From the NCBI GenBank assembly GCA_964007475.1, contig CAXFZM010000265.1, positions 124,001 through 188,000 of the forward strand: a stretch of DNA of 64,000 bases, in the 5' to 3' direction. How positions within the stretch are numbered: the first letter of the stretch is position 1; each line of letters begins with the position of its first letter. Positions 49,901-62,156 of this stretch are shown here, in pieces. Below the pieces are notes generated by a model. The model saw only the letters and a program-made list of their open reading frames with translations. It was not told where the DNA came from and did no database searches. Origin of the DNA: Hybos culiciformis (lineage: Eukaryota; Arthropoda; Insecta; Diptera; Hybotidae). The position numbers and the translations under genes were made by a program.

Positions 49901-51377
49901 CTAGAAATTACGCTTCTTTCTGTGCAATTTTTATGAAAATCGGTTTTCTAGATCCGGAGAAATAAACGATAAGGTGAGCAAACCCCTTAACTTTAACACA
50001 TAAAATGTTGACTTTGGGCTGGTTTTTTGTTCATTACTCCGGCTCCAGACCTCGGAGAACCTCCGTTTTTGGCTTAAATTAAAGGTCTAGAAATTACGCT
50101 TCTTTCTGTGCAATTTTTATGAAAATCGGTTTTCTAGATCCGGAGAAATAAACGATAAGGTGAGCAAACCCCTTAACTTTAACACATAAAATGTTGACTT
50201 TGGGCTGGGTTTTTGTTCATTACTCCGGCTCCAGACTTCGGCGGACTTCGGTTTTTGGCTTAAATTAAAGGTCTAGAAATTACGCTTCTTTCTGTGCAAT
50301 TTTTATGAAAATCGGTTTTCTAGATCCGGAGAAATAAACGATAAGGTGAGCAAACCCCTTAACTTTAACACATAAAATGTTGGTTTTTTGTTCATTACTC
50401 CGGCTCCAGACCTCGGAGAACTTCCGTTTTTGGCTTAAATTAAAGGTCTAGAAATTACGCTTCTTTCTGTGCAATTTTTATGAAAATCGGTTTTCTAGAT
50501 CCGGAGAAATAAACGATAAGGTGAGCAAACCCCCTAACTTTAACACATAAAATGTTGACTATGGGCTGGTTTTTTGTTCATTACTCCGGCTCCAGACTTC
50601 GGCGGACCTCCGTTTTTGGCTTAAATTAAAGGTCTAGAAATTACGCTTCTTTCTGTGCAATTTTTATGAAAATCGGTTTTCTAGATCCGGAGAAGTAAAC
50701 GATAAGGTGAGCAAACCCCCTAGCTTTAACACATAAAATGTTGACTTTGGGCTGGTTTTTTGTTCATTACTCCGGCTCTAGACCTCGGAGAACCGCCGTT
50801 TTTGGCTTAAATTAAAGGTCTAGAAATTACGCTTCTTTCTGTGCAATTTTTATGAAAATCGGTTTTCTAGATCCGGAGAAATAAACGATAAGGTGAGCAA
50901 ACCCCCTAACTTTAACACATAAAATGTTGACTTTGAGCTGGTTTTTTGTTCATTACTCCGGCTCCAGACCTCGGAGAACCTCCGTTTTTGGCTTAAATTA
51001 AAGGTCTAGAAATTACGCTTCTTTCTGTGCAATTTTTATGTAAATCGGTTTTCTAGATCCGGAGAAATAAACGATAAGGTGAGCAAACCCCCTAACTTTA
51101 ACACATAAAATGTTGACTTTGGGCTGGTTTTTTGTTCATTACTCGGGCTCCAGACCTCGGAGAACCTCCGTTTTTGGCTTAAATTAAAGGTCTAGAAATT
51201 GAGCTTCTTTCTGTGCAATTTTTATGAAAATAGGTTTTCTAGATCCGGAGAAATAAACGATAAGGTGAGCAAACCCCCTAACTTTAACACATAAAATGTT
51301 GACTTTGGGCTGGTTTTTTGTTCATTACTCCGGCTCCAGACTTCGGCGGACCTCCGTTTTTGGCTTAAATTAAAGGT
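49901..51377. repeat. Eight-monomer cassette R2, copy 2
   Basis: Same order as 44146-45622 (offset 5755), including AACCGCCG (50634) and AAAATAGG (51192). A private GGACTTCGG is seen in the monomer at 50087. Confidence 0.88.
50273..50447. repeat. Deletion monomer 15 (175 bp)
   Basis: Right-type copy, counterpart of 44518 (offset 5755). Confidence 0.95.
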
Positions 51378-52679
51378 CTAGAAATTACGCTTCTTTCTGT
51401 GCAATTTTTATGAAAATCGGTTTTCTAGATCCGGAGAAGTAAACGATAAGGTGAGCAAACCCCCTAGCTTTAACACATAAAATGTTGACTTTGGGCTGGT
51501 TTTTTGTTCATTACTCCGGCTCTAGACCTCGGAGAACCTCCGTTTTTGGCTTAAATTAAAGGTCTAGAAATGACGCTTCTTTCTGTGCAATTTTTATGAA
51601 AATCGGTTTTCTAGATCCGGAGAAATAAACGATAAGGTGAGCAAACCCCATAACTTTAACACATAAAATGTTGACTTTGGGCTGGTTTTTTGTTCATTAC
51701 TCCGGCTCCAGACCTCGGAGAACCTCCGTTTTTGGCTTAAATTAAAGGTCTAGAAATTACGCTTCTTTCTGTGCAATTTTTATGTAAATCGGTTTTCTAG
51801 ATCCGGAGAAATAAACGATAAGGTGAGCAAACCCCCTAACTTTAACACATAAAATGTTGACTTTGGGCTGGTTTTTTGTTCATTACTCGGGCTCCAGACC
51901 TCGGAGAACCTCCGTTTTTGGCTTAAATTAAAGGTTTAGAAATTACGCTTCTTTCTGTGCAATTTTTATGTAAATCGGTTTTCTAGATCCGGAGAAATAA
52001 ACGATAAGGTGAGCAAACCCCCTAACTTTAACACATAAAATGTTGACTTTGGGCTGGTTTTTTGTTCATTACTCCGGCTCCAGACCTCGGAGAACCTCCG
52101 TTTTTGGCTTAAATTAAAGGTCTAGAAATTACGCTTCTTTCTGTGCAATTTTTATGTAAATCGGTTTTCTAGATCCGGAGAAATAAACGATAAGGTGAGC
52201 AAACCCCCTAACTTTAACACATAAAATGTTGACTTTGGGCTGGTTTTTTGTTCATTACTCCGGCTCTAGACCTCGGAGAACCTCCGTTTTTGGCTTAAAT
52301 TAAAGGTCTAGAAATTACGCTTCTTTCTGTGCAATTTTTATGAAAATCGGTTTTCTAGATCCGGAGAAATAAACGATAAGGTGAGCAAACCCCCTAACTT
52401 TAACACATAAAATGTTGACTTTGGGCTGGTTTTTTGTTCATTACTCCGGCTCCAGACCTCGGAGAACCTCCGTTTTTGGCTTAAATTAAAGGTCTAGAAA
52501 TTACGCTTCTTTCTGTGCAATTTTTATGTAAATCGGTTTTCTAGATCCGGAGAAATAAACGATAAGGTGAGCAAACCCCCTAACTTTAACACATAAAATG
52601 TTGACTTTGGGCTGGTTTTTTGTTCATTACTCCGGCTCCAGACTTCGGCGGACCTCCGTTTTTGGCTTAAATTAAAGGT
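51378..52679. repeat. Seven monomers without a unique marker unit
   Basis: Includes CCTAGC (51378), AAATGACGC with CCCCATAAC (51564), CTCGGGCTCC (51750), a TTTAG-start ATGTAAAT monomer (51936) and standard class-A and class-B ATGTAAAT forms. 52122-52865 parallels 45995-46738. Confidence 0.75.
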
Positions 52680-53610
52680 CTAGAAATTACGCTTCTTTCT
52701 GTGCAATTTTTATGTAAATCGGTTTTCTAGATCCGGAGAAATAAACGATAAGGTGAGCAAACCCCCTAACTTTAACACATAAAATGTTGACTTTGGGCTG
52801 GTTTTTTGTTCATTACTCCGGCTCCAGACCTCGGAGAACCTCCGTTTTTGGCTTAAATTAAAGGTCTAGAAATTACGCTTCTTTCTGTGCAATTTTTTTG
52901 AAAATCGAATTTCTTGATCCGGAGAAATAAACGATAAGGTGAGCAAACTCCCTAACTTTAACACATAAAATGTTGACTTTGGGCTGGTTTTTTGTTCATT
53001 ACTCCGGCTTTAGACCTCGGAGAACTTCCGTTTTTGGTTTAAATTAAAGGTCTAGAAATTACTCTTCTTTCTGTGCAATTTTTATGAAAATCGGTTTTCT
53101 AGATCCGGAGAAATAAACGATAAGGTGAGCAAACCCCCTAACTTTAACACATAAAATGTTGACTTTGGGCTGGTTTTTTGTTCATTACTCCGGCTCCAGA
53201 CTTCGGAGAACCTCCGTTTTTGGCTTAAATTAAAGGTCTAGAAATTACGCTTCTTTCTGTGGAATTTTTATGAAAATCGGTTTTCTAGATCCGGAGAAAT
53301 AAACGATAAGGTGAGCAAACCCCCTAACTTTAACACATAAAATGTTTGACTTTGTGCTGGTTTTTGGTTCATTACTCCGGCTCTAGACCTCGGAGAACCT
53401 CCGTTTTTGGCTTAAATTAAAGGTCTAGAAATTACGCTTCTTTCTGTGCAATTTTTATGAAAATCGGTTTTCTAGATCCGGAGAAATAAACGATAAGGTG
53501 AGCAAACCCCCTAACTTTAACACATAAAATGTTGACTTTGGGCTGGTTTTTTGTTCATTACTCCGGATCCAGACCTCGGAGAACCTCCGTTTTTGGCTTA
53601 AATTAAAGGT
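52680..53610. repeat. Five-monomer block R3, copy 1
   Basis: Contains the only two-copy variant TTTTTTTGAAAATCGAATTT followed by CTTGATCC (52866), then ACTCTTC with CTTCGGAGAACC, TGTGGAATT with GTTTGACTTTGTGC (187 bp), and CCGGATCC. The order recurs at 62902-63831. Confidence 0.87.
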
Positions 53611-53796
53611 CTAGAAATTACGCTTCTTTCTGTGCAATTTTTATGAAAATCGGTTTTCTAGATCCGGAGAAATAAACGATAAGGTGAGCAAACCCCCTAA
53701 CTTTAACACATAAAATGTTGACTTTGGGCTGGTTTTTTGCTCATTACTCCGGCTCCAGACTTCGGCGGACCTCCGTTTTTGGCTTAAATTAAAGGT

Positions 53797-55657
53797 CTAG
53801 AAATTACGCTTCTTTCTGTGCAATTTTTATGAAAATCGGTTTTCTAGATCCGGAGAAGTAAACGATAAGGTGAGCAAACCCCTTAACTTTAACACATAAA
53901 ATGTTGACTTTGGGCTGGTTTTTTGTTCATTACTCCGGCTCTAGACCTCGGAGAACCTCCGTTTTTGGCTTAAATTAAAGGTCTAGAAATTACGCTTCTT
54001 TCTGTGCAATTTTTATGAAAATCGGTTTTCTAGATCCGGAGAAATAAACGATAAGGTGAGCAAACCCCCTAACTTTAACACATAAAATGTTGACTTTGGG
54101 CTGGTTTTTTGTTCATTACTCCGGCTCCAGACTTCGGCGGACCTCCGTTTTTGGCTTAAATTAAAGGTCTAGAAATTACGCTTCTTTCTGTGCAATTTTT
54201 ATGTAAATCGGTTTTCTAGATCCGGAGAAATAAACGATAAGGTGAGCAAACCCCCTAACTTTAACACATAAAATGTTGACTTTGGGCTGGTTTTTTGTTC
54301 ATTACTCCGGCTCCAGACCTCGGAGAACCTCCGTTTTTGGCTTAAATTAAAGGTCTAGAAATTACGCTTCTTTCTGTGCAATTTTTTTGAAAATCGGTTT
54401 TCTTGATCCGGAGAAATAAACGATAAGGTGAGCAAACCCCCTAACTTTAACACATAAAATGTTGACTTTGGGCTGGTTTTTTGCTCATTACTCCGGCTCC
54501 AGACTTCGGCGGACCTCCGTTTTTGGCTTAAATTAAAGGTCTAGAAATTACGCTTCTTTCTGTGCAATTTTTATGAAAATCGGTTTTCTAGATCCGGAGA
54601 AGTAAACGATAAGGTGAGCAAACCCCTTAACTTTAACACATAAAATGTTGACTTTGGGCTGGTTTTTTGTTCATTACTCCGGCTCTAGACCTCGGAGAAC
54701 CTCCGTTTTTGGCTTAAATTAAAGGTCTAGAAATTACGCTTCTTTCTGTGCAATTTTTATGAAAATCGGTTTTCTTGATCCGGAGAAATAAACGATAAGG
54801 TGAGCAAACCCCCTAACTTTAACACATAAAATGTTGACTTTGGGCTGGTTTTTTGCTCATTACTCCGGCTCCAGACTTCGGCGGACCTCCGTTTTTGGCT
54901 TAAATTAAAGGTCTAGAAATTACGCTTCTTTCTGTGCAATTTTTATGAAAATCGGTTTTCTAGATCCGGAGAAGTAAACGATAAGGTGAGCAAACCCCTT
55001 AACTTTAACACATAAAATGTTGACTTTGGGCTGGTTTTTTGTTCATTACTCCGGCTCTAGACCTCGGAGAACCTCCGTTTTTGGCTTAAATTAAAGGTCT
55101 AGAAATTACGCTTCTTTCTGTGCAATTTTTATGTAAATCGGTTTTCTAGATCCGGAGAAATAAACGATAAGGTGAGCAAACCCCCTAACTTTAACACATA
55201 AAATGTTGACTTTGGGCTGGTTTTTTGTTCATTACTCCGGCTCCAGACCTCGGAGAACCTCCGTTTTTGGCTTAAATTAAAGGTCTAGAAATTACGCTTC
55301 TTTCTGTGCAATTTTTATGAAAATCGGTTTTCTAGATCCGGAGAAATAAACGATAAGGTGAGCAAACCCCCTAACTTTAACACATAAAATGTTTGACTTT
55401 GTGCTGGTTTTTGGTTCATTACTCCGGCTCTAGACCTCGGAGAACTTCCGTTTTTGGCTTAAATTAAAGGTCTAGAAATTACTCTTCTTTCTGTGCAATT
55501 TTTATGAAAATCGGTTTTCTAGATCCGGAGAAATAAACGATAAGGTGAGCAAACCCCCTAACTTTAACACATAAAATGTTGACTTTGGGCTGGTTTTTTG
55601 CTCATTACTCCGGCTCCAGACTTCGGCGGACCTCCGTTTTTGGCTTAAATTAAAGGT
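53797..55657. repeat. Ten-monomer tandem duplication, unit 1 (1861 bp)
   Basis: Order: AAGTAAAC, class-B standard, ATGTAAAT class-A, TTTTTTGAAAA/CTTGATCC/TTTTGCTCATT (54355), AAGTAAAC, CTTGATCC/TTTTGCTCATT (54727), AAGTAAAC, ATGTAAAT, GTTTGACTTTGTGC (55285, 187 bp), ACTCTTC. The next 1861 bp repeats it. Within the unit, a CTTGATCC/TTTTGCTCATT plus AAGTAAAC dimer occurs twice in a row (372-bp period). Confidence 0.9.
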
Positions 55658-57518
55658 CTAGAAATTACGCTTCTTTCTGTGCAATTTTTATGAAAATCGG
55701 TTTTCTAGATCCGGAGAAGTAAACGATAAGGTGAGCAAACCCCTTAACTTTAACACATAAAATGTTGACTTTGGGCTGGTTTTTTGTTCATTACTCCGGC
55801 TCTAGACCTCGGAGAACCTCCGTTTTTGGCTTAAATTAAAGGTCTAGAAATTACGCTTCTTTCTGTGCAATTTTTATGAAAATCGGTTTTCTAGATCCGG
55901 AGAAATAAACGATAAGGTGAGCAAACCCCCTAACTTTAACACATAAAATGTTGACTTTGGGCTGGTTTTTTGTTCATTACTCCGGCTCCAGACTTCGGCG
56001 GACCTCCGTTTTTGGCTTAAATTAAAGGTCTAGAAATTACGCTTCTTTCTGTGCAATTTTTATGTAAATCGGTTTTCTAGATCCGGAGAAATAAACGATA
56101 AGGTGAGCAAACCCCCTAACTTTAACACATAAAATGTTGACTTTGGGCTGGTTTTTTGTTCATTACTCCGGCTCCAGACCTCGGAGAACCTCCGTTTTTG
56201 GCTTAAATTAAAGGTCTAGAAATTACGCTTCTTTCTGTGCAATTTTTTTGAAAATCGGTTTTCTTGATCCGGAGAAATAAACGATAAGGTGAGCAAACCC
56301 CCTAACTTTAACACATAAAATGTTGACTTTGGGCTGGTTTTTTGCTCATTACTCCGGCTCCAGACTTCGGCGGACCTCCGTTTTTGGCTTAAATTAAAGG
56401 TCTAGAAATTACGCTTCTTTCTGTGCAATTTTTATGAAAATCGGTTTTCTAGATCCGGAGAAGTAAACGATAAGGTGAGCAAACCCCTTAACTTTAACAC
56501 ATAAAATGTTGACTTTGGGCTGGTTTTTTGTTCATTACTCCGGCTCTAGACCTCGGAGAACCTCCGTTTTTGGCTTAAATTAAAGGTCTAGAAATTACGC
56601 TTCTTTCTGTGCAATTTTTATGAAAATCGGTTTTCTTGATCCGGAGAAATAAACGATAAGGTGAGCAAACCCCCTAACTTTAACACATAAAATGTTGACT
56701 TTGGGCTGGTTTTTTGCTCATTACTCCGGCTCCAGACTTCGGCGGACCTCCGTTTTTGGCTTAAATTAAAGGTCTAGAAATTACGCTTCTTTCTGTGCAA
56801 TTTTTATGAAAATCGGTTTTCTAGATCCGGAGAAGTAAACGATAAGGTGAGCAAACCCCTTAACTTTAACACATAAAATGTTGACTTTGGGCTGGTTTTT
56901 TGTTCATTACTCCGGCTCTAGACCTCGGAGAACCTCCGTTTTTGGCTTAAATTAAAGGTCTAGAAATTACGCTTCTTTCTGTGCAATTTTTATGTAAATC
57001 GGTTTTCTAGATCCGGAGAAATAAACGATAAGGTGAGCAAACCCCCTAACTTTAACACATAAAATGTTGACTTTGGGCTGGTTTTTTGTTCATTACTCCG
57101 GCTCCAGACCTCGGAGAACCTCCGTTTTTGGCTTAAATTAAAGGTCTAGAAATTACGCTTCTTTCTGTGCAATTTTTATGAAAATCGGTTTTCTAGATCC
57201 GGAGAAATAAACGATAAGGTGAGCAAACCCCCTAACTTTAACACATAAAATGTTTGACTTTGTGCTGGTTTTTGGTTCATTACTCCGGCTCTAGACCTCG
57301 GAGAACTTCCGTTTTTGGCTTAAATTAAAGGTCTAGAAATTACTCTTCTTTCTGTGCAATTTTTATGAAAATCGGTTTTCTAGATCCGGAGAAATAAACG
57401 ATAAGGTGAGCAAACCCCCTAACTTTAACACATAAAATGTTGACTTTGGGCTGGTTTTTTGTTCATTACTCCGGCTCCAGACTTCGGAGAACCTCCGTTT
57501 TTGGCTTAAATTAAAGGT
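55658..57518. repeat. Ten-monomer tandem duplication, unit 2 (1861 bp)
   Basis: Direct repeat of 53797-55657. Only the last monomer differs: 57333 ends TTTTGTTCATT...CTTCGGAGAACC, whereas 55472 ends TTTTGCTCATT...CTTCGGCGGACC, which locates the exchange point inside that monomer. Confidence 0.9.
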
Positions 57519-57705
57519 CTAGAAATTACGCTTCTTTCTGTGGAATTTTTATGAAAATCGGTTTTCTAGATCCGGAGAAATAAACGATAAGGTGAGCAAA
57601 CCCCCTAACTTTAACACATAAAATGTTTGACTTTGTGCTGGTTTTTGGTTCATTACTCCGGCTCTAGACCTCTGAGAACCTCCGTTTTTGGCTTAAATTA
57701 AAGGT
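57519..57705. repeat. 187-bp GTTTGACTTTGTGC monomer
   Basis: One extra T after ATGTT plus G-to-T in TTTGGG and a TTTTTGGTTC change. Members of this subtype are at 53238, 55285, 57146, 57519 and the partial one at 63832. The monomer at 63460 keeps the GGTTC change but has the normal TTGACTTTGGG. This copy has a private CCTCTGAG. Confidence 0.9.
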
Positions 57706-59370
57706 CTAGAAATTACGCTTCTTTCTGTGCAATTTTTATGAAAATCGGTTTTCTAGATCCGGAGAAATAAACGATAAGGTGAGCAAACCCCTTAACTTTA
57801 ACACATAAAATGTTGACTTTGGGCTGGTTTTTTGTTCATTACTCCGGCTCCAGACCTCGGAGAACCTCCGTTTTTGGCTTAAATTAAAGGTCTAGAAATT
57901 ACGCTTCTTTCTGTGCAATTTTTATGAAAATCGGTTTTCTAGATCCGGAGAAATAAACGATAAGGTGAGCAAACCCCTTAACTTTAACACATAAAATGTT
58001 GACTTTGGGCTGGGTTTTTGTTCATTACTCCGGCTCCAGACTTCGGCGGACCTCCGTTTTTGGCTTAAATTAAAGGTCTAGAAATTACGCTTCTTTCTGT
58101 GCAATTTTTATGAAAATCGGTTTTCTAGATCCGGAGAAATAAACGATAAGGTGAGCAAACCCCTTAACTTTAACACATAAAATGTTGGTTTTTTGTTCAT
58201 TACTCCGGCTCCAGACCTCGGAGAACTTCCGTTTTTGGCTTAAATTAAAGGTCTAGAAATTACGCTTCTTTCTGTGCAATTTTTATGAAAATCGGTTTTC
58301 TAGATCCGGAGAAATAAACGATAAGGTGAGCAAACCCCTTAACTTTAACACATAAAATGTTGACTTTGGGCTGGTTTTTTGTTCATTACTCCGGCTCCAG
58401 ACCTCGGAGAACCTCCGTTTTTGGCTTAAATTAAAGGTCTAGAAATTACGCTTCTTTCTGTGCAATTTTTATGAAAATCGGTTTTCTAGATCCGGAGAAA
58501 TAAACGATAAGGTGAGCAAACCCCTTAACTTTAACACATAAAATGTTGACTATGGGCTGGTTTTTTGTTCATTACTCCGGCTCCAGACTTCGGCGGACCT
58601 CCGTTTTTGGCTTAAATTAAAGGTCTAGAAATTACGCTTCTTTCTGTGCAATTTTTATGAAAATCGGTTTTCTAGATCCGGAGAAGTAAACGATAAGGTG
58701 AGCAAACACCCCTAGCTTTAACACATAAAATGTTGACTTTGGGCTGGTTTTTTGTTCATTACTCCGGCTCTAGACCTCGGAGAACCTCCGTTTTTGGCTT
58801 AAATTAAAGGTCTAGAAATTACGCTTCTTTCTGTGCAATTTTTATGAAAATCGGTTTTCTAGATCCGGAGAAATAAACGATAAGGTGAGCAAACCCCCTA
58901 ACTTTAACACATAAAATGTTGACTTTGAGCTGGTTTTTTGTTCATTACTCCGGCTCCAGACCTCGGAGAACCTCCGTTTTTGGCTTAAATTAAAGGTCTA
59001 GAAATTACGCTTCTTTCTGTGCAATTTTTATGTAAATCGGTTTTCTAGATCCGGAGAAATAAACGATAAGGTGAGCAAACCCCCTAACTTTAACACATAA
59101 AATGTTGACTTTGGGCTGGTTTTTTGTTCATTACTCGGGCTCCAGACCTCGGAGAACCTCCGTTTTTGGCTTAAATTAAAGGTCTAGAAATTGAGCTTCT
59201 TTCTGTGCAATTTTTATGAAAATAGGTTTTCTAGATCCGGAGAAATAAACGATAAGGTGAGCAAACCCCCTAACTTTAACACATAAAATGTTGACTTTGG
59301 GCTGGTTTTTTGTTCATTACTCCGGCTCCAGACTTCGGCGGACCTCCGTTTTTTGGCTTAAATTAAAGGT
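57706..59370. repeat. Cassette R2, copy 3 (nine monomers)
   Basis: Same order as copies 1 and 2 but with an extra standard class-A monomer (58253) after the deletion monomer. The CCTAGC monomer carries an inserted A (AACACCCCTAGC, 58708) shared only with 61412, so copies 3 and 4 are the closest pair. It ends with one extra T near 59350. Confidence 0.87.
58078..58252. repeat. Deletion monomer 16 (175 bp)
   Basis: Right-type copy in the third cassette, followed by an extra standard class-A monomer before the TGACTATGG monomer. Confidence 0.95.
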
Positions 59371-60490
59371 CTAGAAATTACGCTTCTTTCTGTGCAATTT
59401 TTATGAAAATCGGTTTTCTAGATCCGGAGAAGTAAACGATAAGGTGAGCAAACCCCCTAGCTTTAACACATAAAATGTTGACTTTGGGCTGGTTTTTTGT
59501 TCATTACTCGGGCTCCAGACCTCGGAGAACCTCCGTTTTTGGCTTAAATTAAAGGTCTAGAAATTGAAATTCTTTCTGTGCAATTTTTATGAAAATCGGT
59601 TTTCTAGATCCGGAGAAATAAACGTTAAGGTGAGCAAACCCCCTAACTTTAACACATAAAATGTTGACTTTGGGCTGGTTTTTTGTTCATTACTCCGGCT
59701 CCAGACTTCGGCGTACCTCCGTTTTTGGCTTAAATTAAAGGTCTAGAAATTACGCGTCTTTCTGTGCAATTTTTATGAAAATCGGTTTTCTAGATCCGGA
59801 GAAGTAAACGATAAGGTGAGCAAACCCCCTAGCTTTAACACATAAAATGTTGACTTTGGGCTGGTTTTTTGTTCATTACTCCGGCTCTAGACCTCGGAGA
59901 ACCTCCGTTTTTGGCTTAAATTAAAGGTCTAGAAATTACGCTTCTTTCTGTGCAATTTTTATGAAAATCGGTTTTCTAGATCCGGAAAAATAAACGATAA
60001 GGTGAGCAAACCCCCTAACTTTAACACATAAAATGTTGACTTTGGGCTGTTTTTTTTGTTCATTACTCCGGCTCCAGACTTCGGCGGACCTCCGTTTTTG
60101 GCTTAAATTAAAGGTCTAGAAATCACGCTTCTTTCTGTGCAATTTTTATGAAAATCGGTTTTCTAGATCCGGAGAAGTAAACGATAAGGTGAGCAAACCC
60201 CTTAACTTTAACACATAAAATGTTGACTTTGGGCTGGTTTTTTTGTTCATTACTCCGGCTCTAGACCCTCGGAGAACCTCCGTTTTTGGCTTAAATTAAA
60301 GGTCTAGAAATTACGCTTCTTTCTGTGCAATTTTTATGAAAATCGGTTTTCTAGATCCGGAGAAATAAACGATAAGGTGAGCAAACCCCCTAACTTTAAC
60401 ACATAAAATGTTGACTTTGGGCTGGGTTTTTGTTCATTACTCCGGCTCCAGACTTCGGCGGACCTCCATTTTTGGCTTAAATTAAAAGGT
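59371..60490. repeat. Six monomers with a hybrid and an R1 fragment
   Basis: The monomer at 59371 has an AAGTAAAC/CCTAGC 5' part with a CTCGGGCTCC 3' part, a hybrid. It is followed by the ATTGAAATTC and ACGCGTC pair (59557, 59743), a third copy of 41915-42286. The next three monomers have one or two extra bases each (T runs near 60050 and 60240, ACCCTCGG near 60266, AAAAGG near 60486). Confidence 0.8.
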
Positions 60491-62156
60491 CTAGAAATTA
60501 CGCTTCTTTCTGTGCAATTTTTATGAAAATCGGTTTTCTAGATCCGGAGAAATAAACGATAAGGTGAGCAAACCCCTTAACTTTAACACATAAAATGTTG
60601 ACTTTGGGCTGGTTTTTTGTTCATTACTCCGGCTCCAGACCTCGGAGAACCTCCGTTTTTGGCTTAAATTAAAGGTCTAGAAATTACGCTTCTTTCTGTG
60701 CAATTTTTATGAAAATCGGTTTTCTAGATCCGGAGAAATAAACGATAAGGTGAGCAAACCCCTTAACTTTAACACATAAAATGTTGACTTTGGGCTGGGT
60801 TTTTTGTTCATTACTCCGGCTCCAGACTTCGGCGGACCTCCGTTTTTGGCTTAAATTAAAGGTCTAGAAATTACGCTTCTTTCTGTGCAATTTTTATGAA
60901 AATCGGTTTTCTAGATCCGGAGAAATAAACGATAAGGTGAGCAAACCCCTTAACTTTAACACATAAAATGTTGGGTTTTTTGTTCATTACTCCGGCTCCA
61001 GACCTCGGAGAACTTCCGTTTTTGGCTTAAATTAAAGGTCTAGAAATTACGCTTCTTTCTGTGCAATTTTTATGAAAATCGGTTTTCTAGATCCGGAGAA
61101 ATAAACGATAAGGTGAGCAAACCCCTTAACTTTAACACATAAAATGTTGACTTTGGGCTGGTTTTTTGTTCATTACTCCGGCTCCAGACCTCGGAGAACC
61201 TCCGTTTTTGGCTTAAATTAAAGGTCTAGAAATTACGCTTCTTTCTGTGCAATTTTTATGAAAATCGGTTTTCTAGATCCGGAGAAATAAACGATAAGGT
61301 GAGCAAACCCCTTAACTTTAACACATAAAATGTTGACTATGGGCTGGTTTTTTGTTCATTACTCCGGCTCCAGACTTCGGCGGACCTCCGTTTTTGGCTT
61401 AAATTAAAGGTCTAGAAATTACGCTTCTTTCTGTGCAATTTTTATGAAAATCGGTTTTCTAGATCCGGAGAAGTAAACGATAAGGTGAGCAAACACCCCT
61501 AGCTTTAACACATAAAATGTTGACTTTGGGCTGGTTTTTTGTTCATTACTCCGGCTCTAGACCTCGGAGAACCTCCGTTTTTGGCTTAAATTAAAGGTCT
61601 AGAAATTACGCTTCTTTCTGTGCAATTTTTATGAAAATCGGTTTTCTAGATCCGGAGAAATAAACGATAAGGTGAGCAAACCCCCTAACTTTAACACATA
61701 AAATGTTGACTTTGAGCTGGTTTTTTGTTCATTACTCCGGCTCCAGACCTCGGAGAACCTCCGTTTTTGGCTTAAATTAAAGGTCTAGAAATTACGCTTC
61801 TTTCTGTGCAATTTTTATGTAAATCGGTTTTCTAGATCCGGAGAAATAAATGATAAGGTGAGCAAACCCCCTAACTTTAACACATAAAATGTTGACTTTG
61901 GGCTGGTTTTTTGTTCATTACTCGGGCTCCAGACCTCGGAGAACCTCCGTTTTTGGCTTAAATTAAAGGTCTAGAAATTGAGCTTCTTTCTGTGCAATTT
62001 TTATGAAAATAGGTTTTCTAGATCCGGAGAAATAAACGATAAGGTGAGCAAACCCCCTAACTTTAACACATAAAATGTTGACTTTGGGCTGGTTTTTTGT
62101 TCATTACTCCGGCTCCAGACTTCGGCGGACCTCCGTTTTTGGCTTAAATTAAAGGT
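60491..62156. repeat. Cassette R2, copy 4 (nine monomers)
   Basis: Matches copy 3 monomer by monomer (offset 2785-2787), including the extra class-A monomer at 61040 and the inserted A in AACACCCCTAGC. A private AAATGATAAG occurs at 61785. Confidence 0.87.
60864..61039. repeat. Deletion monomer 17 (176 bp)
   Basis: Right-type copy in the fourth cassette. The junction reads TTGGGTTTTTTG with one extra G, so it is 176 bp. The extra base lies in a cluster of single-base insertions and may be a sequencing error. Confidence 0.93.
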
